Assembly (NCBI GenBank): GCA_026396555.1
Contig: JAPLWO010000045.1
Location: 1 to 11,011 of the forward strand
From: Candidatus Magasanikiibacteriota bacterium
Lineage (GTDB): Bacteria > Patescibacteriota > Patescibacteriia > Magasanikbacterales > 2-02-FULL-50-9b
Direction of reading: 5' to 3'
Length of the DNA stretch: 11,011 nucleotides
The notes under the pieces were generated by a model that saw nothing but the letters and a program-made list of their open reading frames with translations, did not search any database and was not told the origin of the DNA. Below are positions 1 through 5,086 of the stretch, piece after piece (the first letter of the stretch is position 1; every line of letters begins with the position of its first letter). Made by a program: the position numbers and the translations under genes.

Positions 1-1625
1 TGAATTGGGATGAAGAATTTAGGTTTTGTTAAGCGTAACATCAACTTCAAATCTTCTTGTTTTGCGTGACCGCCTGCGTGCACGTCCATATTTGCGTAAT
101 GAACGACTGTTGCGTTGTGGCGAACGATAGTATCTTTTAAACGCTGAACTGAGCGTTCATTTCCAGGAACAACAGATGAAGAGAAAATAACCGTGTCGCC
201 CTCTTCTAATTTCAAGAAGCGATGTTCGCCGGTTGCGATGCGCATGAGCGCAGCTTTTTCTTCACCTTGCGCGCCGGTACACAAAATCACCATGTTTTCC
301 GGTTTGTATCGTCCGTATTCGCCTTCGTCAATAATGGTTCCAGCTTTGAATTGGAGATATCCGAGTTCGTGTGCGAGATCAACGTTTTTCTGCATTGAAC
401 GTCCCTGAATCAAAACTTTGCGTCCGTATTTTTCACAGAGCGTCAAAATAATTTGCACGCGAGTGAGAAGAGACGAGAATGTTCCGATGATGAGACGGCC
501 ATTGGTATTTCCAATAATGCGATCAAGTTCGTCGTATACAATCTGTTCTGAAATTTGGTGACCTGGAAGATCTGCACCGGTTGAATCTGACATGAGGGCG
601 AGCACGCCTTTTGAGCCATACATCGCGATGCGACCAAGATCAGCTGGTTCTTCGTTTACTGGGGTGAAATCGAATTTGAAATCACCGGTAATTAGAACTG
701 GACCAAATGGCGTGTGAATTGCTGCGCCAAAAGCGTCAGAAATAGTGTGGTTAATGTGGAACGGTTCGAAGATGAAATTTTTTCCGAGTTGGAAACGTTC
801 ATCAGCGTTCTGTACGATCACCATGTTTAATTTTGGCACGTTTGGATATTCTTCATGACGTGCACGAATAATTCCAGCGGTAAGAGGTGCTGTATAAATT
901 GGTGGATTGCCGATTTTTGGCAACACGTGCGAAATTGCGCCGACGTGATCCAAATGTCCGTGCGTGATAACAACACCGCGAATATTTTTTTCGCGTCCTT
1001 TGAATGTCGCAACGTTTGGAATAATGTAATCGATACCCGGCATTCCTTCTTCAGGGAACATCAAGCCGACGTCAACGATAATAATATCGTCGCCACATTC
1101 GAGTACGGTACAGTTGCGGCCAATTTCTTCAAGACCGCCGAGTGCGTAGATTTTTAATTTAAGATTTTCGTCCGCAGTTGGAGTGACGAGCGGTTCGTAG
1201 GTAATTGTTTCACGAAGTCCTCGTTTTACATCAAAACCTGCGGGAATTGGTGTATTAAAATTTGGCGCGTGATTTGCGAGCACACCTGATTGTGAGTGAA
1301 ATGCTGAGCGCTGTTGAATCGGCGCTGGAGTTCCACGCTGAACTGATTCAGGTGGTCCGCTGCGACGAAATGGAGGGCGCTGCTGGCCATTTCCATATTG
1401 TGGACGGCCGCCCATTGGTGGGCGTCCGGTTCCGCCGGCTGTTGGAGCTCCGGTTCGCATGGGTGGGCGCGCGCTGTTGTAAGGAGGGCGACGACCTAAT
1501 TGTGGAATTGGAGCTGATGGATTAGCGTACGTGCGACCGCCTGTTGGGGCTGGTCGGCGTGGCGTAACACCACGGCGAAGGGGAGGCGTCGGCATTGAAG
1601 GAGACGCTGTAATTGAGTCTGGCAT
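1..1625 (-). CDS. rnj: Ribonuclease J (metallo-beta-lactamase/beta-CASP RNase), 3' end cut off by the window
   Basis: RNase J degrades and matures RNA in the cytoplasm as a 5'-to-3' exonuclease and endonuclease; this is known for the family. The 541 visible residues show the metallo-beta-lactamase core from about residue 157 (GGLEEIGRN at 163-171). Zinc-site motif HGHLDH is at 222-227, NHTISDAFG at 292-300 supplies His293, and TGDFKFD at 313-319 supplies Asp315. The beta-CASP part includes LMSDST (344-349), GRSM (408-411), CTGAQGE (449-455), PGNE (487-490) and DVHAGGHA (514-521). The visible part stops at FFIPI, just before the expected final His-Gly-Glu motif, so roughly the last quarter to third of the core and the C-terminal domain are missing. 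Residues 1-150 are a Pro/Arg/Gly-rich extension with repeated RPP. ATG at 1625 is the first in-frame ATG after an in-frame stop at 1665-1667. It has no SD, so the start is uncertain. Confidence 0.95.
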   Translation of the reverse strand, partial: MPDSITASPSMPTPPLRRGVTPRRPAPTGGRTYANPSAPIPQLGRRPPYNSARPPMRTGAPTAGGTGRPPMGGRPQYGNGQQRPPFRRSGPPESVQRGTPAPIQQRSAFHSQSGVLANHAPNFNTPIPAGFDVKRGLRETITYEPLVTPTADENLKLKIYALGGLEEIGRNCTVLECGDDIIIVDVGLMFPEEGMPGIDYIIPNVATFKGREKNIRGVVITHGHLDHVGAISHVLPKIGNPPIYTAPLTAGIIRARHEEYPNVPKLNMVIVQNADERFQLGKNFIFEPFHINHTISDAFGAAIHTPFGPVLITGDFKFDFTPVNEEPADLGRIAMYGSKGVLALMSDSTGADLPGHQISEQIVYDELDRIIGNTNGRLIIGTFSSLLTRVQIILTLCEKYGRKVLIQGRSMQKNVDLAHELGYLQFKAGTIIDEGEYGRYKPENMVILCTGAQGEEKAALMRIATGEHRFLKLEEGDTVIFSSSVVPGNERSVQRLKDTIVRHNATVVHYANMDVHAGGHAKQEDLKLMLRLTKPKFFIPI

Positions 1626-1681
1626 AATAAGGGTTATTCGAATTTTTTTGATTTTGGCTGGAAATCATCATTTTGGCGTAC

Positions 1682-1711
1682 GCGTCAAAATCCCCTGCGA
1701 GGATTTTGCGC
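1682..1711 (-). repeat. Strong hairpin in RNase J leader
   Basis: CAAAATCC (1686-1693) and GGATTTTG (1701-1708) are perfect complements around a 7-base loop. The stem is extended by GCG/CGC at 1682-1684 and 1709-1711 with one bulged T, giving 11 bp in total. No U-tract follows on either strand, so it is not a classical terminator. It lies about 57 bases upstream of the RNase J ATG. Confidence 0.65.
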
Positions 1712-1730
1712 TCTATCTCGACTTCGCTCT

Positions 1731-1745
1731 CGTCGCTGTGCGACG
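1731..1745 (-). repeat. Short perfect hairpin in RNase J leader
   Basis: CGTCGC, loop TGT, GCGACG: a perfect 6-bp GC-rich stem with a 3-base loop. CTATC (1713-1717) and GATAG further out could form a weak outer helix. It could be a leader structure for RNase J or simply part of the small overlapping reading frame. Confidence 0.5.
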
Positions 1746-1859
1746 AACCGTGCCCGCTCAGTCTGCGATAGACGCCAATATGCTGATTTACAGCCAATAT
1801 TCAGAATCTTTCGATAATAAGAACTAAATGAATGAATTTTTTAAATGTTTTATGGACGC

Positions 1860-1998
1860 TTTAGAAAAATTCTTCTGAGAGAGACTGCGCACAAGCATTC
1901 GTGTGCAACTTCATGTTGCGCCAGGCGAATGCGCGGAGGAATAAGTAAAATCTGTTCGTGACAGATTTTACGGTCTCTCGAAAAAGAATTTTTCTAAA
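1860..1998. repeat. 139-base element with perfect inverted ends and internal hairpins (structured RNA or MITE-like)
   Basis: The ends, TTTAGAAAAATTCTT (1860-1874) and its exact complement at 1984-1998, form a 15-bp perfect inverted repeat. Inside this, GAGAGAC (1879-1885) pairs with GTCTCTC (1973-1979). GTAAAATCTG (1945-1954) pairs perfectly with CAGATTTTAC (1962-1971) around a 7-base loop. GCAAC (1905-1909) pairs with GTTGC (1915-1919), and GCATTCG (1895-1901) with CGAATGC (1926-1932). The element starts five bases past the 3' end of tRNA-Leu on the minus strand. There is no U-tract on either side and no clear target-site duplication. It could be a structured RNA in the tRNA-RNase J transcript, a small non-autonomous mobile element, or a processing signal. 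Confidence 0.7.
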
Positions 1999-2002
1999 CA
2001 AA

Positions 2003-2085
2003 TGCCGCGGGCGGGACTTGAACCCGCATACCCTTGCGGGCGCTGGCACCTGAAGCCAGTGTGTCTGCCATTTCACCACCGCGAC
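2003..2085 (-). tRNA. tRNA-Leu, anticodon CAG
   Basis: The 83-base minus-strand sequence folds into a class II tRNA. The acceptor stem is GTCGCGG with CCGCGGC (one U-G pair) and discriminator A. The anticodon stem CTGGC/GCCAG encloses loop TTCAGGT, which places CAG at 2052-2050 and G at position 37. The long variable arm has CCC-GCAA-GGG. The T arm is GCGGG-TTCAAGT-CCCGC. CCA is not encoded, so it must be added by an enzyme. It reads CTG codons, which are visibly common in the neighbouring 170-residue gene. Confidence 0.96.
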
Positions 2086-2119
2086 TTAGGTAAGAAAGAG
2101 AGATACGAAAGTACGAAAT

Positions 2120-2149
2120 ACTATATCATAACTCGGCCGATTTTGTCAA
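2120..2149 (-). promoter_or_regulatory. tRNA-Leu promoter (-35 TTGACA, 18 bp, -10 TATAGT)
   Basis: On the minus strand, consensus -35 TTGACA (2149-2144) is separated by 18 bases from TATAGT (2125-2120), which also has a TGA extended -10 directly in front. This predicts a start near 2113, about 28 bases before the mature tRNA. It is one of the strongest promoters in the window and may also feed RNase J. Confidence 0.85.
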
Positions 2150-2174
2150 TTTTAGGTGCAACTATTGACAAAAT
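2140..2174. promoter_or_regulatory. Perfect 11-bp dyad overlapping the tRNA-Leu -35 box
   Basis: ATTTTGTCAAT (2140-2150) and ATTGACAAAAT (2164-2174) are exact inverted copies separated by 13 bases. The left arm contains the -35 hexamer of the tRNA-Leu promoter, and the right arm places a second TTGACA on the opposite strand. It could be an operator for a dimeric regulator. A back-up hairpin behind the terminator at 2181-2213 is another possibility. Confidence 0.55.
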
Positions 2175-2180
2175 TATGAG

Positions 2181-2213
2181 AAAAAAACGAATCCGCCCTT
2201 AACGAGCGGATTC
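2181..2213 (-). terminator. Rho-independent terminator, second of a tandem pair
   Basis: On the minus strand, GAATCCGC (2213-2206), a 9-base loop and GCGGATTC (2196-2189) form an 8-bp stem. It is followed by G and seven T (2187-2181). It lies between the 170-residue gene and the tRNA-Leu promoter, so it insulates the tRNA unit. Confidence 0.85.
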
Positions 2214-2242
2214 TCAGGTGGCACAACAGCCAAAAGCTGAGA
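2212..2242 (-). repeat. Additional hairpin upstream of the distal terminator
   Basis: TCTCAG (2212-2217) pairs with CTGAGA (2237-2242), and inside it TGGC (2219-2222) pairs with GCCA (2229-2232). It overlaps the terminator stem by two bases, so the two folds compete slightly. It is probably part of the same transcript-end structure. Confidence 0.45.
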
Positions 2243-2302
2243 CCAAAGTAGTTTAAATATAGAACATTAAAAAGTCTGTGTCAAATGTGAATAATGTGTG
2301 AA

Positions 2303-2344
2303 TAAAAAACACCGGATACAACTGCAGTAGGCAATCATATCCGG
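2303..2344 (-). terminator. Rho-independent terminator just after the 170-residue gene
   Basis: On the minus strand, CCGGATA (2344-2338) and TATCCGG (2318-2312) form a 7-bp perfect stem around a 19-base loop that contains the palindrome ACTGCAGT. TGTTTTTTA follows. It begins about 42 bases after the stop codon at 2386. The long loop makes it weaker than a textbook terminator, which may explain the second one downstream. Confidence 0.7.
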
Positions 2345-2385
2345 CAACAAACAATGATCAGTCTGGCTGGCACCACCGCTCTGGA

Positions 2386-2898
2386 TCAGGATCCTTGAAA
2401 ACCGCAATCCTGAGCAATTGCGCCGAGTACGTTCCACAAGATTTCCTGGGGAATTTCGATTGGTTCGCAACGTACGCTGGTTTCTGATTCGTCGACTCCA
2501 AGCGGGACGTATCCAGAAATTTTGACAGAAAGCCGGTCAGCGCTCGAAGCATCGAATTCAACGACACTCATGTCGCCTCGGTACACGAGTACGCCTGCAC
2601 TCACTGTGATGAACAGCGTTTGCATACTGCCTCGATCCAGGGTAACTGTAATCGAGCTGTGGCCAGGCTGGCCGATTTTCAGACCGCTTTCATCAATATT
2701 CAGGAGGCTGTCCATGTCTGTCGGATTACGCCTTTGAAGCTCGGGCTTTTCGTTCAGCCGAGGACGAACAACAGAGAAATGATCAGCGATGTATTTGGCA
2801 AGGGCTGCCATGGTCATGACTGCCGGATGAAGGCGTACCCAGCCGATGTGTGGAAGAGTTTGTAGACAATCTGCGACAGGAAGTTGGATCCGCTTCAT
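2386..2898 (-). CDS. Hypothetical protein of 170 residues, self-contained unit
   Basis: I do not recognise this protein. It has no signal peptide, no clear membrane segment and only three Cys; the second half alternates in a beta-rich way (for example SITVTLDRG near residues 82-90 and LFITVSAGVLVYRG near 94-107). It is very probably real. GGAGGT stands 3 bases before ATG at 2898, one of the few good SD sequences in the window. A near-consensus promoter sits upstream and two terminators follow. Codon choice (frequent CTG, CGG, GGC, ATC) looks richer in G/C at third positions than the flanking genes. With the insulated layout and strong SD, this hints at a different expression class or acquisition from elsewhere, which is inference. 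It lies between the solute-binding protein gene and tRNA-Leu, and the context gives no functional clue. Confidence 0.85.
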   Translation of the reverse strand: MKRIQLPVADCLQTLPHIGWVRLHPAVMTMAALAKYIADHFSVVRPRLNEKPELQRRNPTDMDSLLNIDESGLKIGQPGHSSITVTLDRGSMQTLFITVSAGVLVYRGDMSVVEFDASSADRLSVKISGYVPLGVDESETSVRCEPIEIPQEILWNVLGAIAQDCGFQGS

Positions 2899-2968
2899 GG
2901 TACCTCCGACTTCGCGGGTTGTTATGCGAAGTTTCTGTGACTTTAGGGGAAAAAATTGGTTTTGTCAA
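2899..2968 (-). promoter_or_regulatory. Promoter, 5'-terminal hairpin and SD of the 170-residue gene
   Basis: -35 TTGACA (2968-2963), a 17-base spacer and -10 TAAAGT (2945-2940) predict a start at A2933. The -35 begins directly after the stop codon of the upstream gene. The transcript would open with ACTTCGC (2932-2926), a 10-base loop and GCGAAGT (2915-2909), a 7-bp hairpin at its extreme 5' end. One base later comes GGAGGT (2907-2902), then ATG. 5'-terminal hairpins are known to protect mRNAs from 5'-end-dependent decay; that this one does so is inference. Confidence 0.8.
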
Positions 2969-4648
2969 CTATTTACTGACGCGTCGCGTTGCAATAAACC
3001 ATTCGCTTGCGGTTTCAAATCGTTCGCTTGGATCATTTGCTGCGCTAATATCAACGCCTTGCACTTTATTTGCGACGTAATATTGATAGGTTGGTTGGAA
3101 GAGGAAAACTGCTGGCGTGTCATTAACAAGACGGGCATTGAGTTGTTTGAGAAGTCCTGCGCGCATATCTGGACGGCCATCGAGTTGCAGCTGTTCGAGC
3201 CAACTGTCGACTTCTTTTGTTTGGTAGCGTGCATAGTTTGCACCTGCTTCGCCTGATGCTGTTGAGTGCCAATAAGGAAAAGGATTGCCTACAGCGCCGT
3301 AATCTTGGCCGAGCAAGAGCAAATCGTATGAGAGAAGTGCACCGGTTTTTGTTCCTGAGCCAATCGGAGCGATTGTAATTGAAATACCAAATGCGGCAAG
3401 TTGTGATTTGATTTGATCAGCGATTGTCGCGTAAGTTGGAAGATTTGGAACGCCGAGTGTGAGTGTTGACGAAGCATTCGTATTAAATGCTGCTTTTTTA
3501 AATAATGCTGCGGCGGCAGCTGCGTCGGCATCGGGTTCAACTATGAGCGGCTGTTTGATGAGTGATTCAGGAAATGGGGCTCGAAGCGGAGTTCCGTTGC
3601 CTTTGAGGCCCGTTTTAACAATGCTTGCGCGATCAATGGCGAGCGCGAATGCATCGCGAACATCTGGATTTTTAAATTTTGAGTTTTGAATGGGGTTGAA
3701 AAACAAGCTCACGACTGCTGACGGCGTTAATTCGTAGCGATGCACATCACGTTTGACCAGTTCTTCAGTTTGCGCGGGATCTGAAACAAAAATTGCATCT
3801 ACTTGGCGTGTGCGGAACATGTCATAACTACTCGAATTATCGTCGGCGATGCGAAAATCTAATTCTTCGAGGTATGGTTCGTGCGGAGAAAATTTTGAAA
3901 AAGCTTCGAATGTTATTCCTTGAGGTGTGCCGTCTGGTCCGAGTGACAAATTTTTAAACGCAAATGCACCCGTACCAATTGGATGTAGGTTGAGCGCGTC
4001 GGATTGCATTGTGGATGGATCGATGGGTGCCCATGCGTGTTCTGGGACGACACCTAGAGAAAGCAGTGTTTTGAGATCGGGGATGGGTTGTTTTGCACTG
4101 ATAATAATATGACCTTGCGCATCGGATGTGACAGAAACTTGATTTGCAAGACCTCGCCACGGGCTGCCGACGGATTTATCCTGCATGGTATGGATCGTGA
4201 AAAAAACATCGCTTACAGTTACAGGTTTTCCGTCATGCCAGATGCGCGATCCGAGTGTAACTGTTGCAGATTTAAGGTTAGTAGCAATGTCGCAATGATC
4301 TGCGAGCGCTGCAACGCCATGATTAAAACTGTCGCAAAGTGGTAAAAAAACAATATTAGTCAACGTTCGGTCTGTGTCTGTAACCGCGAAAACGGGATTG
4401 ATGTGGTGGGGAGCGCCGACTAAAACTTCTTGAAAATCGCCGCCATGTGCGGGCGCAGTCGTTGTATGAACTAAATGAATGCTCCAAAAAAAACCGACGA
4501 ATGCGACGACGGCTAAAAAACTAAGCGCGCCGATAAGATTCTTTTCCCAAGAATCTAAAAATAAATCGAGGTGCTGCAATTGTGCGATGGACGGCACGCG
4601 CGCGATAAGTGCACGGACGCGAGCGCGACCTTCGGACAGAAGGCGCAT
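2969..4648 (-). CDS. Membrane-anchored family-5 (peptide/oligopeptide type) ABC solute-binding protein
   Basis: The 559-residue product matches SBP family 5, extracytoplasmic receptors for peptides and similar solutes. HHINPVFAVTDTDRTL (81-96) is the N-terminal lobe segment. The signature WHDGKPVTVSDVFFTI follows, then IGTGAFAF, then NPDVRDAFALAIDRASIV, as in DppA/OppA-like proteins. Instead of a lipoprotein lipobox it has one hydrophobic segment at about 38-60 after a roughly 37-residue, partly basic N-terminus, so it is probably held by an uncleaved signal anchor with the binding domain outside. Its ATG lies 10 bases after the secG stop, so the two form one operon. There is no good SD, and translation may depend on coupling. 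No permease or ATPase gene is in view. The substrate cannot be read from the sequence. Confidence 0.9.
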   Translation of the reverse strand: MRLLSEGRARVRALIARVPSIAQLQHLDLFLDSWEKNLIGALSFLAVVAFVGFFWSIHLVHTTTAPAHGGDFQEVLVGAPHHINPVFAVTDTDRTLTNIVFLPLCDSFNHGVAALADHCDIATNLKSATVTLGSRIWHDGKPVTVSDVFFTIHTMQDKSVGSPWRGLANQVSVTSDAQGHIIISAKQPIPDLKTLLSLGVVPEHAWAPIDPSTMQSDALNLHPIGTGAFAFKNLSLGPDGTPQGITFEAFSKFSPHEPYLEELDFRIADDNSSSYDMFRTRQVDAIFVSDPAQTEELVKRDVHRYELTPSAVVSLFFNPIQNSKFKNPDVRDAFALAIDRASIVKTGLKGNGTPLRAPFPESLIKQPLIVEPDADAAAAAALFKKAAFNTNASSTLTLGVPNLPTYATIADQIKSQLAAFGISITIAPIGSGTKTGALLSYDLLLLGQDYGAVGNPFPYWHSTASGEAGANYARYQTKEVDSWLEQLQLDGRPDMRAGLLKQLNARLVNDTPAVFLFQPTYQYYVANKVQGVDISAANDPSERFETASEWFIATRRVSK

Positions 4649-4658
4649 ACAATCTTGA

Positions 4659-4877
4659 TTATTGGATCAAGAGATTTGCTGCTGCGGTTGCGAAAAATAA
4701 CACCGCAAGTACAATCGTTGTACGGAAGAGGATTTTGTCCACTCCACGTTTTGTTGAGTAAATGTTGCTTGAGCCGCCGAACGCAGCGCCTAAGCCAACA
4801 CCTTTTTGCTGCAACAAAATCGACGCAATCAAAAGCACCGAAATGATAATCTGGATAATGTTGAGAGTTGTTTGCAT
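4659..4877 (-). CDS. secG: Protein translocase subunit SecG
   Basis: This 72-residue protein has the typical SecG layout: first membrane helix at about 5-22 (NIIQIIISVLLIASILLQ), the Gly-rich loop QQKGVGLGAAFGG at 23-35, a polar stretch with STKRGVDK, and a second helix at about 50-70. SecG is the small auxiliary subunit of the SecYEG channel in the cytoplasmic membrane, and its length is normal. It is the first gene of an operon with the solute-binding protein, itself a likely Sec substrate. The bases before the ATG at 4877 (CCTCCC on the coding strand) are not an SD. The promoter just upstream places transcription start on the A of the ATG, so the mRNA is probably leaderless. Confidence 0.93.
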   Translation of the reverse strand: MQTTLNIIQIIISVLLIASILLQQKGVGLGAAFGGSSNIYSTKRGVDKILFRTTIVLAVLFFATAAANLLIQ

Positions 4878-4883
4878 GGGAGG

Positions 4884-4913
4884 ACTATATCAAAACAAAG
4901 GTGTAATCGTCAA
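4884..4913 (-). promoter_or_regulatory. secG operon promoter, predicts a leaderless mRNA
   Basis: On the minus strand, TTGACG (4913-4908), 18 bases, then TATAGT (4889-4884), preceded by TGA as an extended -10. Standard spacing places +1 at 4877, the A of the secG start codon. It is almost identical in design to the tRNA-Leu promoter. Confidence 0.8.
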
Positions 4914-4935
4914 GATCGGTATCAGATGTGATATT
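4907..4935 (+). promoter_or_regulatory. Possible plus-strand promoter for the 70-base hairpin
   Basis: TCGTCA (4907-4912), a 17-base spacer and GATATT (4930-4935) each match four of six consensus positions. A TGT extended -10 motif stands at 4927-4929. +1 would fall at A4942, one base before the hairpin begins. The -35 overlaps that of the opposing secG promoter. Confidence 0.4.
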
Positions 4936-4942
4936 TCGTGAA

Positions 4943-5012
4943 GGATCCTGTAGCGCACCTCCTGTTCGCACGAGGGGACAGCAACGTGCGTCGGAGGCAC
5001 ACTACAGGATCC
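4943..5012 (+). ncRNA. Candidate small structured RNA (70-base rod-like hairpin)
   Basis: GGATCCTGTAG (4943-4953) is the exact complement of CTACAGGATCC (5002-5012). After a 4x4 internal loop, CCTCC (4958-4962) pairs with GGAGG (4993-4997). After a small asymmetric loop, CGCACG (4967-4972) pairs with CGTGCG (4985-4990) around a 12-base apical loop. Together that is 22 bp in three helices. It sits alone in the divergent gap between secG and the 802-residue gene, with a possible promoter ending exactly before it. It lacks the conserved apical motif of signal recognition particle RNA and has no U-tract. It may be an sRNA, a transcription barrier between divergent genes, or a palindromic repeat. 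Confidence 0.5.
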
Positions 5013-5070
5013 CTAACCAAGTTCCATACCTGGCGTCGCTTCATGAAAATTAAACGTTAGCGGCACTCTT

Positions 5071-5079
5071 TGATATACT
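5071..5079 (+). promoter_or_regulatory. Extended -10 of the 802-residue gene
   Basis: TGA directly followed by TATACT (5074-5079) forms an extended -10. +1 would fall at 5086 or 5087, on the start codon itself, giving another essentially leaderless mRNA. The -35 (TTAAAC at 5050-5055) is poor, as is common with extended -10 promoters. Confidence 0.6.
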
Positions 5080-5086
5080 GCGATGT

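Larger units (their letters stand above)
1626..1859 (-). promoter_or_regulatory. Probable structured 5' leader of RNase J
   Basis: This stretch lies just upstream of the RNase J start. It contains two perfect or nearly perfect hairpins, listed separately (1682-1711 and 1731-1745). A good -10-like hexamer TATTAT sits at 1819-1814 on the minus strand, which would start transcription near 1807. Its -35 is poor, so read-through from the tRNA-Leu promoter is an alternative. A small reading frame with a TTG start runs from 1797 to 1522 and overlaps the beginning of RNase J in another frame (see findings). RNase E is known to control its own mRNA through a structured leader; whether this RNase J does the same is inference. 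Confidence 0.4.

Noticed and set aside
1522..1797. Independent ECF sigma-like small gene
   Set aside because: The short stretch ILAGDFDAYAKM resembles sigma region 2 wording, but the frame is only 91 codons, starts with TTG, and its second half is a shadow of the RNase J extension.
1262..1827. Plus-strand small proteins opposite the RNase J extension and leader
   Set aside because: Long open frames on the opposite strand of GC-rich, repetitive coding sequence are expected. No SD, promoter or recognisable motif supports them.
1860..1998. Rho-independent terminator for tRNA-Leu
   Set aside because: The helices are strong, but no U-tract follows the outer stem on either strand.
2846..3256. Plus-strand Cys/Trp-rich 136-residue reading frame
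   Set aside because: It lies antisense to the 170-residue gene, its promoter and the end of the solute-binding protein gene, all of which have strong support.
4943..5012. Signal recognition particle (4.5S) RNA
   Set aside because: The rod-like fold fits loosely, but neither strand has the near-invariant apical GGAA-tetraloop and AGCAGC internal-loop motif.
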